From positions 1 through 55,227 of the forward strand of contig CAIMPC010000041.1 in the NCBI GenBank assembly GCA_903843285.1: a stretch of 55,227 nucleotides of DNA. The letters are read 5' to 3'. The position numbers were made by a program, and so were the translations under genes. The notes under the pieces are model-generated. The model searched no databases, was not told the origin of the DNA, and saw only the letters and a list, made by a program, of their open reading frames with translations. Positions 8,547-16,090 of the stretch are shown one piece after another. Positions within the stretch are counted from its first letter, which is position 1. Each line of letters starts with the position of its first letter. This stretch comes from Candidatus Omnitrophota bacterium. Lineage in GTDB: Bacteria > Omnitrophota > Gorgyraeia > 2-01-FULL-45-10.

Positions 8547-10808
8547 TTATTTTATAAAAAGCATCTCTCTGTATTTAGGTAAATCCCAATGCTCATCCGG
8601 AACAACCCTCTCCAGATCATCCACATGTTTCCTTATATGTTCCATCAAAGGCTTAAGCTCATCGAAATACAGCTCTGCCTTCTTCTCGTGCGGAAGCTTG
8701 CCCGCTTTCTCAAGCATTTTAACAAGCGAAGCGGTATTGTGACGAACATAATATATCTTCGCCACCACCTCTGCGAGATGCTCTTTCTGGTCATTAATCG
8801 CCTCCGGGATGACCTTCAATCCTGCGTCCTTCTTCAGTCTCACGACTTTGGAAAGATTGTCCGCAAGCATCTCTTCGTATTCCATGCTCGCAGGGACAAC
8901 GGTCGAGTTCACTATTTCGTTAAGGGTATTTGCCTCTATCTCGATCATGGTATTATAAGTATGCACCCATATATGATACCTTGCAACGATCTCCTCGGAT
9001 GAGAATACTTTATACTTCTCGAAAAGGGTGATGTTCTTTTTATCTTCAAGGGCTTTCAGGGATTCGCACGTAGATGCGACATTAGGAAGCCCTCTTTTCT
9101 TAGCCTCTTTCACCCACTCTTCGGCGTAATTATTTCCCTCGAAACGTATATCTTTAGTCTCTTTGACTATCTTGGCTATTACTCGTAAGACCGCGGTATT
9201 GAAATCTTTACCGCTGGAGGCTTTCTTTATTTCACCGGCAACATAATCGAGTGAATCGGCTATGATAGTATTCACCATAGTGATCGGTGTGGATATGTTT
9301 TGTGACGATCCGACCGCTCTAAACTCAAACTTTGCTCCAGTGAAGGCAAAAGGCGAAGTTCGGTTTCTGTCGGTAGTGTCCTTATTAAATCTGGGAAGCC
9401 TCGCGACTCCCAGATCAATTATATCACTCTTCGATATTTTATCTTTTGTGCCATTTTCTATCATATTTAAAATAGAATTAAGCTGCTCTCCGAGAAAAAC
9501 GCTTATAATCGCCGGAGGCGCTTCATTTGCGCCGAGCCTGTGCTCATTACCCGCCAGAGCAATGCTGGCCCTCAGAAGATCGGAATGCAGGTAGACTGCC
9601 CTTAGTACTGCGGCAAGCACGGCCAAAAATTGTAGATTATCCTCCGGCGTGTCTCCGGGATTTAAGAGGTTGTTGCCTTTGTCGTCGGCGAGCGACCAAT
9701 TCAGATGCTTACCGCTTCCGTTAATACCGGCAAACGGTTTTTCGTGCAAGAGACAGACCAGATTATGCCTCAACGCCACCTTCTTCATTATCTCCATTAA
9801 TAGTAGATTATGATCTGCGGCAATGTTCGATTCCTCGAAAATTGGAGCAAACTCGTACTGGTGCGGCGCGACCTCGTTATGCCTGGTCATAATAGGAATG
9901 CCCAGCTTATAAGCCTCCTCGGCAACTTCGAACATGTAATTCACCACACGTTCTTTTATAGCGCCAAAGTACTGATCTTCTAACTGCTGACCTTTGGGAG
10001 AGCTTGCGCCAACAAGCGTCCTGCCGGTCATTATAAGGTCCGGCCTTAAGTTGTAGTAATTTTTATCTATAAGGAAGTATTCCTGCTCCGCTCCGCATGT
10101 CGATATTACTTTTTTGGCATCCTTATGGCCAAATAATTTCAATAAATTGACGGCGGCCCTACTTAAGGCGTCATCAGAACGTAGAAGTGGTAGTTTTTTA
10201 TCGAGCGCCTCACCATGGTAAGAGATAAAGATGGTTGGAATACACAGGGTCTTGCCTGAATTTGATTCAATAATGAAGGCCGGGCTCGAAGGATCCCATG
10301 CCGTATATCCGCGGGCTTCAAAAGTCGCACGGATTCCGCCCGATGGAAATGAGCTTGCATCCGGCTCGCCCTGAATCAGTTTGCTTCCGGAAAACTTCTC
10401 GATGACTGTACCTTGCCCTGTAATTGAAATGAAACTGTCGTGCTTTTCAGCTGTAAGCCCTGTCATCGGCTGGAACCAATGAGTGTAGTATGTGGCGCCT
10501 TTCGACATCGCCCAGTCCTTCATTGCGTTGGCTATTTCATTTGCCTGATCGATGGTAATGGTAACGCCCTCGGACATCCAGCGTTTAAATGCATCGAAAG
10601 CATCTTTAGATATATACTCCTTCATAGCGGTTAAATTGAATGTATTTTCACCGAAATATGATGATACTTTTTTAGGACTATCAACCTTAGCCAAATTAAT
10701 GCTCTTGACTCTGGAAAGCGCTTCCTGTCTGACCGGCATGTTACCCCCCTTAACCTGTAGCGGACTTGTTTCTTTGCTTATCGTGGCTGTCTGTTGCCTG
10801 GATGCCAT
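8547..10808 (-). CDS. glnN: Glutamine synthetase type III
   Basis: Makes glutamine from glutamate, ammonia and ATP. The 753-residue length, the N terminus with a KVSSYFGENTFN-like block, and motifs such as GGIRATFEARGYTAWDP, APHQYEFAPIFEESN and NGSGKHLNWS fit the GSIII family, which is much longer than the usual GSI (about 470). The start at 10808 has AAGGAGG eight bases upstream. GSIII lacks the adenylylation control of enteric GSI, so control is expected at expression and by PII. The 217-base leader carries candidate antitermination hairpins (see 10857-10932). It is followed by gltBD, so the assimilation enzymes are neighbours. Confidence 0.95.
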   Translation of the reverse strand: MASRQQTATISKETSPLQVKGGNMPVRQEALSRVKSINLAKVDSPKKVSSYFGENTFNLTAMKEYISKDAFDAFKRWMSEGVTITIDQANEIANAMKDWAMSKGATYYTHWFQPMTGLTAEKHDSFISITGQGTVIEKFSGSKLIQGEPDASSFPSGGIRATFEARGYTAWDPSSPAFIIESNSGKTLCIPTIFISYHGEALDKKLPLLRSDDALSRAAVNLLKLFGHKDAKKVISTCGAEQEYFLIDKNYYNLRPDLIMTGRTLVGASSPKGQQLEDQYFGAIKERVVNYMFEVAEEAYKLGIPIMTRHNEVAPHQYEFAPIFEESNIAADHNLLLMEIMKKVALRHNLVCLLHEKPFAGINGSGKHLNWSLADDKGNNLLNPGDTPEDNLQFLAVLAAVLRAVYLHSDLLRASIALAGNEHRLGANEAPPAIISVFLGEQLNSILNMIENGTKDKISKSDIIDLGVARLPRFNKDTTDRNRTSPFAFTGAKFEFRAVGSSQNISTPITMVNTIIADSLDYVAGEIKKASSGKDFNTAVLRVIAKIVKETKDIRFEGNNYAEEWVKEAKKRGLPNVASTCESLKALEDKKNITLFEKYKVFSSEEIVARYHIWVHTYNTMIEIEANTLNEIVNSTVVPASMEYEEMLADNLSKVVRLKKDAGLKVIPEAINDQKEHLAEVVAKIYYVRHNTASLVKMLEKAGKLPHEKKAELYFDELKPLMEHIRKHVDDLERVVPDEHWDLPKYREMLFIK

Positions 10809-10856
10809 ACATCCTCCTTAAAATTATTGTAAACAATTAAGCGCTCTTCTCGCGCC

Positions 10857-10932
10857 AAAAAAATAATCTAACGGCCGAAATCGAACGCCTATGTTCTTAT
10901 CGTTTTTTAATCTGTATGGCACTCCATCGTGC
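10857..10932 (-). promoter_or_regulatory. Candidate ANTAR-type leader of glutamine synthetase gene
   Basis: In transcript order: hairpin GCAC[GATGGA]GTGC at 10919-10932, then GAAC[ATAGGC]GTTC at 10883-10896, then a GC-rich imperfect hairpin (AAC-GGC ... GCC-GTT) ending in ATTATTTTTTT near 10857. The second hairpin has a perfect 4-bp stem and a six-base loop with A1 and G4, the loop pattern known for ANTAR-bound RNAs. It overlaps the 5' part of the putative terminator, as that mechanism requires. The linker between the two hairpins (23 bases) is longer than in the amt and porin leaders, and the terminator stem is weak. The rule itself is inference. Confidence 0.5.
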
Positions 10933-10943
10933 TCAAAAATACT

Positions 10944-10960
10944 AACACACGCTTTGTGTT
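10944..10960 (-). promoter_or_regulatory. Dyad AACAC-N7-GTGTT in glutamine synthetase leader
   Basis: A 17-base inverted repeat. Very similar dyads occur in the porin leader (12371-12388, AAACAC-N6-GTGTTT) and the amt leader (14174-14187, ACAC-N6-GTGT). It could be an RNA hairpin (the first of a pair) or a DNA operator. The sequence alone does not decide. Confidence 0.4.
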
Positions 10961-10981
10961 TGTGCAAGAAAATAATGTCCA

Positions 10982-11030
10982 GAAAAAATCTAAAACTTAG
11001 CTTTCTCGACACTTCTACAATAAAGCTAAA
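10982..11030 (-). terminator. Intrinsic terminator of the porin gene
   Basis: Minus-strand arms TTAGCTTT (11022-11029, overlapping the porin stop codon) and AAAGCTAA (10997-11004), followed by GTTTTAGATTTTTT. This isolates the porin transcript from the glutamine synthetase gene, so the latter probably has its own promoter in 10930-10980. Confidence 0.6.
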
Positions 11031-12285
11031 ACGTAAATAACCCGTCCATACTGAATGTCAATTGATCTCGTTTCCCTGTGCTATATACCGATCGGTCACT
11101 ATGATCATAACGAATTTCCGGTCTAAACAATAAGTGCGAAAGTATATTGTCTTTTGGAAATGGCTTTATGGCCACGCCGGCGGTTACCTCGTAGTAATTG
11201 GCGCCGCTTGATGCAGCGTTAGAAAAACCATTTGCTGCGTCATCATACCATTCAAGCCTGGTATTAAGTGTGAAGTGAGGATCGATCGCGTAGCTGGCAT
11301 ACCCTGCCACGCCACCCCATTGCTTGGTCCCTTCGGGTAAGCCGGATATCTTAGGAGTCTCGACATAGTCAATTCCTAAGCCAAGGCTTAATTTATCGGT
11401 GACCTTCTGCGTGATGACAAAATCCAACGCAGTCCAATAGTTGCCACTGTCACCATTAGGCAGATTATGGCCTGTGCCTATAGGGAACTCCGGGCCTTCA
11501 GTAATAACAAAGATAAATGTAGTTTTGTCACTTGGTGCGTATGTCACACGGCCCAGGAAATCAAGCGCATGGTTGGCATCCCGCAAGGACTGGTTCCAGC
11601 CCCAGGTAAATCCGGCATCAAATGTCCATTGCGGACTCAGAACATAAGTGAACAGGGTGCCAGTCTGCGTACCAGGTTCTGCATAGAGGAACTGGTAGCT
11701 ATATGTATATAGCGCTCTGGCGGGGTCACCAAAAGCCCCATAGATATTAGCGCTGAATTGCTCGAAACCGGCTAGCTCTATCCACTTACCGAAGCGCACT
11801 CGGACCGGTACATAAGGAAGAGCTATATCCGCATAGGCTTGGAGGAGATCCCATTGATTATGGCCTGTTTGAGTATCCCACATGCCGTTTGAGTGGATGA
11901 ATGCAGCGTCTGCACCAAAAATACCCTCCATGCGTCCGCCCAAATCAAACTGCTTTTTCGTAGGATCGACCGTGCGTTCGATGTTCAGGCTGACCTTATC
12001 GGGAGTGAGATCGCTTTTGTAGCTGTTGTATCCAATAAACGTTGGTCCCGCTCCCTTGTGAGGCGAAGAGGCATCATAGAACCAGCCTCCTTCTGCATAT
12101 CCGTAGATGTTAATCGCTAGTTTGTTTAAAGGATCTGATACTCCTACATTGTCCAGGGCGCTCATCAACGGTGCTTTTGGCGTACTTTCATCTGCATACG
12201 ATGGCACGCTGTTAAATGTGGCCACAACTACGAAACAGACAACGGCACCAACTAATGTATATATCATTATCTCTCTTTTATGCAT
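11026..12285 (-). CDS. Outer-membrane beta-barrel porin (BBP2/OmpL-like)
   Basis: 419 residues. A signal peptide ends near SYADES. The mature part has alternating hydrophobic/polar strands, Gly and aromatic residues at turns, and a C-terminal Phe (DGLFTF), the barrel-assembly signal. The stretch INIYGYAEGGWFYDASSP and the many YASY/TWGWNQ strands fit the BBP2 (OmpL-like, PF07642) family seen in PVC and related diderms. It lies between amt-glnK and the glutamine synthetase gene and has the same leader element, so it may admit ammonium-, amine- or amino-acid-type solutes. That substrate is inference from context. The start at 12285 follows GGGAGG. Confidence 0.8.
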   Translation of the reverse strand: MHKREIMIYTLVGAVVCFVVVATFNSVPSYADESTPKAPLMSALDNVGVSDPLNKLAINIYGYAEGGWFYDASSPHKGAGPTFIGYNSYKSDLTPDKVSLNIERTVDPTKKQFDLGGRMEGIFGADAAFIHSNGMWDTQTGHNQWDLLQAYADIALPYVPVRVRFGKWIELAGFEQFSANIYGAFGDPARALYTYSYQFLYAEPGTQTGTLFTYVLSPQWTFDAGFTWGWNQSLRDANHALDFLGRVTYAPSDKTTFIFVITEGPEFPIGTGHNLPNGDSGNYWTALDFVITQKVTDKLSLGLGIDYVETPKISGLPEGTKQWGGVAGYASYAIDPHFTLNTRLEWYDDAANGFSNAASSGANYYEVTAGVAIKPFPKDNILSHLLFRPEIRYDHSDRSVYSTGKRDQLTFSMDGLFTF

Positions 12286-12324
12286 CGCAGCCTCCCTGTT
12301 TCATTAATAATAGACATAATAAAC

Positions 12325-12388
12325 AAAAATGACGCTCCTTCTTCATAGAAGAACGAAACGTCATTGTAATAAACACTACGTGGTGTTT
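12325..12388 (-). promoter_or_regulatory. Candidate ANTAR-type leader and terminator of the porin gene
   Basis: In transcript order: hairpin AAACAC[CACGTA]GTGTTT (12371-12388, perfect 6-bp stem, G4), then AC[AATGAC]GT (12358-12367, A1 and G4, but only two certain base pairs), then a terminator (12325-12365) with arms AATGACG and CGTCATT, an inner TTCTTC/GAAGGA pairing and a loop TATGAA, followed by five T. The second element is part of the terminator 5' arm, so the two folds exclude each other. It lies about 40 bases upstream of the porin start. Confidence 0.55.
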
Positions 12389-12446
12389 GTGCGGCAATTT
12401 CAATCTTTACACTAATACAAGTAATAATTGACCTAAATTGGTAACT

Positions 12447-12788
12447 TTATCCTATAGCTTGACTACCTCTTTCCCCGGTCCTGATCCTAACGCATTCATT
12501 AAGATCGATCACAAATATCTTACCATCACCTATCTTGCCTATTCTAGCTCCTTTAGTTATTGCTGAAATGGCAGGTTCGACAAATTCGGCATTTACTGCA
12601 ATTTCTAGCCTTACTTTCTTTAGCAGATTTCCCGTTTCTTTCCTGCCTCTATATATTTCAGTGCGCCCTTTTTGTCTGCCGCATCCCAAAACATTTGATA
12701 CTGTCTTTAAATGTATCTCGGCCTTTTCTAACTCCAGAAGCACATCTTCCAACTTATGCGGTTGAATAACAGCAATTATGAGTTTCAT
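12447..12788 (-). CDS. glnK: PII nitrogen regulatory protein (GlnK type)
   Basis: 113 residues, normal PII length. It reports 2-oxoglutarate and ATP/ADP status and usually plugs the Amt channel. Family landmarks are the [12 protein letters not shown] start of the T-loop, KIGDGKIFV (nucleotide and 2-oxoglutarate site) and VRIRTGERG at the C terminus. Residue 51, the tyrosine uridylylated in enteric PII, is Glu ([10 protein letters not shown]), so GlnD-type modification is not expected. It lies 19 bases after amt with AAAAGGAG before its ATG, the classic amt-glnK operon in reversed gene order. Expression is probably set by the two terminators in front of amt. Confidence 0.95.
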   Translation of the reverse strand: MKLIIAVIQPHKLEDVLLELEKAEIHLKTVSNVLGCGRQKGRTEIYRGRKETGNLLKKVRLEIAVNAEFVEPAISAITKGARIGKIGDGKIFVIDLNECVRIRTGERGSQAIG

Positions 12789-12807
12789 GGCTTTCTCCTT
12801 TTGTATA

Positions 12808-14043
12808 TTAATCGAGCAGTGTATAAGCGCTCTCTTCGTGTTGAGTAATATCTAATCCGACGGTCTCCTCTTCGTCTGCCACCCTCAGACCTATTACAGC
12901 ATCGATCATCTTAAGAAGAATAAATGTGATGACGATAGAATAGGCCATCGTTGCCACTACACCGATAGCTTGTACGATAAATTGATGAGGATTTCCGAAA
13001 AATAGACCGTTATTTCCGGCAGAATTAATCACCTTCTGCGCGAACAGTCCGGTTAATAGGGCTCCCAGCGTCCCGCCTACTCCATGCACACCAAATGCGT
13101 CCAGACTATCATCATATGCGAGCTTAAGTTTGATCACAGCGACAGCCGTATAGCAAACGATGGCAACCGCTATCCCTATTAAGATAGATGATAGTGGCGA
13201 CACGAATCCCGCCGCAGGCGTTATTGCCACCAGTCCGGCCACAGCTCCTGTGGCACCACCAAGAATTGTTGGCTTGCCTGTAAATTTCCATTCTATGGCC
13301 ATCCACATTAGCGCGGCGGCAGCTGCTGCGGTATTTGTGGCAATGAATGCAGAGACTGCAAGTTCATTCGCGCCCAATGCGCTACCCGCGTTGAACCCAA
13401 ACCATCCGAACCATAAAAGAGAAGCGCCCAATATGGTCAGAGGAAGATTGTGCGGCGGCATAGGTTCGCGTCCGTAACCTCTCCTCTTTCCTAACATAAG
13501 AGCGCAGACTAAAGCGGAAATTCCGGATGAAACGTGAACTACTGTACCTCCGGCAAAGTCCAGGGCTCCCATATTCTTAAGCCAGCCGCCCGCTCCCCAT
13601 ACCCAATGGCATACAGGATCGTATACAAGCGTTGCCCATAATAATGTGAATATCACATAGGCGGAGAATTTCATTCTCTCTGCAAATGCACCTGTTATTA
13701 AACCCGGAGTGATTACTGCAAACATCATCTGATATACCATGAAAAGCAGATGTGGTATCGTTGATGCATAGTCAGGGTTCGGTGCCATGCCAACGCCTTT
13801 CAATCCGGCCCATGACAAGCTTCCTATGAAATGACCAATGTCGGGTCCGAACGATAAGCTATATCCGCATAATATCCATTGTATGCTTATAAGGCACAGC
13901 ACGAAGAACGACTGCATCATTGTTGCCAGCACATTCTTACGCCTTACCAAACCCCCATAAAAAAATGCCAGACCCGGCGCCGTCATCATCATGACGAGCG
14001 CGGTCGACATCAAAACCCATGCTACATCTCCACTATTTATCAT
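12808..14043 (-). CDS. amt: Ammonium transporter
   Basis: 411 residues with about 11 membrane helices. It carries ammonium/ammonia across the inner membrane. Signature stretches are the Amt motif in [25 protein letters not shown] near the N terminus, and [19 protein letters not shown] toward the C terminus. The N terminus is cytoplasmic-like without a long signal peptide, as in some Amt proteins. The start at 14043 has AAGGAGG upstream. The 232-base leader contains two tandem terminators, each with an ACWWWGRCGT element. With GlnK next in line, transport would be shut when PII binds the channel. Confidence 0.96.
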   Translation of the reverse strand: MINSGDVAWVLMSTALVMMMTAPGLAFFYGGLVRRKNVLATMMQSFFVLCLISIQWILCGYSLSFGPDIGHFIGSLSWAGLKGVGMAPNPDYASTIPHLLFMVYQMMFAVITPGLITGAFAERMKFSAYVIFTLLWATLVYDPVCHWVWGAGGWLKNMGALDFAGGTVVHVSSGISALVCALMLGKRRGYGREPMPPHNLPLTILGASLLWFGWFGFNAGSALGANELAVSAFIATNTAAAAAALMWMAIEWKFTGKPTILGGATGAVAGLVAITPAAGFVSPLSSILIGIAVAIVCYTAVAVIKLKLAYDDSLDAFGVHGVGGTLGALLTGLFAQKVINSAGNNGLFFGNPHQFIVQAIGVVATMAYSIVITFILLKMIDAVIGLRVADEEETVGLDITQHEESAYTLLD

Positions 14044-14076
14044 ATATCCCTCCTTTTTAATTTATAAATTGTAATT

Positions 14077-14127
14077 AAAAAAACGTCCTTTCGACCGCTC
14101 AGTGGTCAAAAAGACGTCTTAGTCTTT
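14077..14127 (-). terminator. Amt leader, second terminator with hexaloop element
   Basis: A strong hairpin at 14077-14117: arms ACGTCTTTTTGACC and GGTCGAAAGGACGT pair over all 14 positions (two G-U) around ACTGAGC and end in seven T. Overlapping its 5' arm is AAAGAC[TAAGAC]GTCTTT (14110-14127), a perfect 6-bp stem with a six-base loop, G at loop position 4. The two folds are mutually exclusive. This is the layout of an attenuator with an antiterminator hairpin. It is 34 bases before the amt start. Confidence 0.7.
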
Positions 14128-14187
14128 AAAATAAAAGGCGCCCCTTAATTTTGAGAACGCCTTTGTGCCATTTACACTTCTGTGTGT
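14128..14187 (-). promoter_or_regulatory. Amt leader, first module: dual hexaloop hairpins plus terminator
   Basis: In transcript order: ACAC[ACAGAA]GTGT (14174-14187), four bases, then GGCAC[AAAGGC]GTTCT (14154-14169, one C-U mismatch), overlapping a terminator (14128-14164) with arms AAAGGCG and CGCCTTT and the tail TTTTATTTT. Both six-base loops have A1 and G4, the published hallmark of ANTAR target RNAs. This is the clearest dual-hexaloop site in the window and supports the regulon proposal. Confidence 0.6.
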
Positions 14188-14189
14188 TT

Positions 14190-14230
14190 AAAACAAGCCC
14201 TTACATTCATACAAGTACCATAAAGGGCTT
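14190..14230 (-). terminator. Intrinsic terminator of nadE
   Basis: Arms AAGCCCTT and AAGGGCTT (8 bp) flank an approximately 20-base loop and are followed by GTTTTAAA on the minus strand, about 45 bases past the nadE stop. It ends the nadE transcript before the amt leader begins. Confidence 0.55.
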
Positions 14231-14275
14231 CTTTGCTCCTTCTTGATATATTCTCTACAGCGAGATATTTAATTA

Positions 14276-15952
14276 CTATTTGTATTTGTTGGTTATGGGC
14301 ATCCTTCTGTCTTTGCCAAACGCTTTAGGCGTGATCTTAATGCCGGGAGGAGCTTGCCTCCTTTTATATTCGCTCTTATCCACCATATCCACTACCCTAT
14401 CCACAATATCTTTGTTAAAACCAAGTTTCACAATTTCTCCGGGACTCTTATCTTCCTCCACATACGACTTAACTATAGGATCCAACATATCGTATGGCGG
14501 GAGCGTATCTCTATCCTTTTGATTATGCCTAAGCTCGGCGGTAGGCTCCTTAGTAATTACAGAATCAGGTATCACCTTAGAGATGCTATTCCGATATTTG
14601 GATAATTTATACACAAGCGTCTTTGGTACATCCTTTATGACCGCTAATCCGCCCGCCATATCTCCGTAAAGCGTCGCGTAACCGGTGCTCATCTCGGATT
14701 TGTTTCCGGTCGTAAGCACCAGCCATCCGAATTTGTTTGAAAGGGCCATTAGCATGTTACCCCTTATGCGCGCCTGAAGATTCTCCTCGGTAATATCTCT
14801 CGGTGACCCCGCAAAACACGGCTCCAGAGCCATCAAATATAGTTTATATATGTGATCGATGGAGATATTATTGAATCTTACACCAAGCCTGGATGCCACA
14901 TCTCTGGCGTCTTTCTCCGATTCTTCAGACGAGTATCTCGTAGGCATAAAAACGCCGGTCACATTATCGCTTCCTATAGCATCTACCGATATGGCCGCCA
15001 CCAGCGAAGAATCAATCCCGCCGCTAAGCCCTATCACGACTTTTTCAAAATTATTCTTCACTGCGTAATCTTTTAGCCCCAATAAAAGCGCTTCATATAT
15101 TTCCGCCACAGGATCCATTGGGCCTATATTCTTTCTTATTATGGCCGGCCTGGCCTTTTCTGATAATTTATCTGATAGAACTATAGTCCTCTCACCCGGA
15201 GATGCTTTTCCCGTCTCTACCTCGAGGTCCGCTAATAGCAGATCTTCCTTAAACGGCATCGCGCGGCAAATCACTTTACCCGATGGGTCTATGACCATAC
15301 TCTGCCCGTCAAAAACTATCTCATCCTGGCCACCGACCAAATTGGCATATACTATGTAGACGTTATTCGCCCTGGCACCGCGTTTTGCGATCTCCTCTCG
15401 CTCCAATATCTTGCCTGCATGATATGGAGAGGAATTAATGTTAATGATTATCTTTGCGCCTAATCCGGCTTCTTGCAGTAACGGGCCTTCGTTATGCCAG
15501 ATATCTTCACAAATATTTACTCCGAAAAGCAGATCTCCTATCCTGAAAACCTGGCCTGCATTGCCATTTTTAAAATATCGCTTCTCATCAAATACGCCGT
15601 AGTTAGGCAGAAGCATCTTATGGTAAACGCCCTTAACGGAACCCTTATGCAATATGGCCGCTGAATTATATATATCTTTACCCGTTTGCCCTACAAACCC
15701 TACGACTGCACTGATATCATTTACTGACTTTGCCACCCTATTCAAGGCATCTAAATTATCAGATATGAATTTCGGCTTAAGAAGCAAGTCCTCCGGTGGG
15801 TAACCGGTTATGGCAAGCTCAGGAAAAGCGACTATATCGGCACCGAGCCCTTTAGCTTTCTGGATGTAATCAATTATCTTAGATGCATTACCATCAAGAT
15901 CGCCCACTATGCAATTAATTTGCGCTATTGCTATTCTAATATTCTTCTTCAT
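14276..15952 (-). CDS. nadE: Glutamine-dependent NAD+ synthetase
   Basis: Last step of NAD synthesis: amidates nicotinate adenine dinucleotide using glutamine. 558 residues in two domains. The N-terminal nitrilase-like glutaminase (about 1-255) carries VAFPELAITGYPPEDL, PNYGVFDEKRYF and the Cys-containing FGVNICEDIWHN. The C-terminal synthetase carries the PP-loop IGLSGGIDSSLVAAI, then LTTGNKSEMSTGYATLYGDMAGG. A fused glutaminase makes the enzyme consume glutamine, which fits its place in a nitrogen cluster. The start at 15952 has a modest AAGG. It has its own promoter (16034-16061) and a terminator in a very short leader. Confidence 0.95.
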   Translation of the reverse strand: MKKNIRIAIAQINCIVGDLDGNASKIIDYIQKAKGLGADIVAFPELAITGYPPEDLLLKPKFISDNLDALNRVAKSVNDISAVVGFVGQTGKDIYNSAAILHKGSVKGVYHKMLLPNYGVFDEKRYFKNGNAGQVFRIGDLLFGVNICEDIWHNEGPLLQEAGLGAKIIININSSPYHAGKILEREEIAKRGARANNVYIVYANLVGGQDEIVFDGQSMVIDPSGKVICRAMPFKEDLLLADLEVETGKASPGERTIVLSDKLSEKARPAIIRKNIGPMDPVAEIYEALLLGLKDYAVKNNFEKVVIGLSGGIDSSLVAAISVDAIGSDNVTGVFMPTRYSSEESEKDARDVASRLGVRFNNISIDHIYKLYLMALEPCFAGSPRDITEENLQARIRGNMLMALSNKFGWLVLTTGNKSEMSTGYATLYGDMAGGLAVIKDVPKTLVYKLSKYRNSISKVIPDSVITKEPTAELRHNQKDRDTLPPYDMLDPIVKSYVEEDKSPGEIVKLGFNKDIVDRVVDMVDKSEYKRRQAPPGIKITPKAFGKDRRMPITNKYK

Positions 15953-15977
15953 GATTTAGCCTTATGGTCATATAAAC

Positions 15978-16022
15978 AAAAAAAACGCCCATGTCCCGCC
16001 TTGGGATATGGACGTCATAGTC
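15978..16022 (-). terminator. nadE leader terminator with hexaloop element
   Basis: Arms ACGTCCATATCCC and GGGACATGGGCGT (13 positions, one mismatch, one G-U) around AAGGC, followed by eight T (15978-16015). Overlapping the 5' arm is GAC[TATGAC]GTC (16011-16022), a 3-bp stem and six-base loop with G4, matching ACWWWGRCGT. If the promoter at 16034-16061 is right, the transcript begins at about 16027 and no second hairpin fits upstream, so control here would differ from amt. Confidence 0.6.
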
Positions 16023-16033
16023 TTATCGTTTCC

Positions 16034-16061
16034 ATTATACCACCGACACGACTAATGTCAA
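16034..16061 (-). promoter_or_regulatory. Sigma-70-type promoter of nadE
   Basis: Minus-strand TTGACA (16056-16061) and TATAAT (16034-16039), both perfect, are separated by 16 bases. The start point is expected at about 16027, just before the leader terminator. This is the best promoter in the window. Confidence 0.8.
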
Positions 16062-16090
16062 TGCAAAATATCAAGATTTTTAATTCCTAA

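Noticed and set aside
10857..14275. Sigma-54 (-24/-12) promoters in front of glutamine synthetase, porin and amt genes
   Set aside because: No TGGCAC-N5-TTGCW with correct GG/GC spacing was found by eye; TGGCAC at 14164-14169 lacks the -12 part at the right distance.
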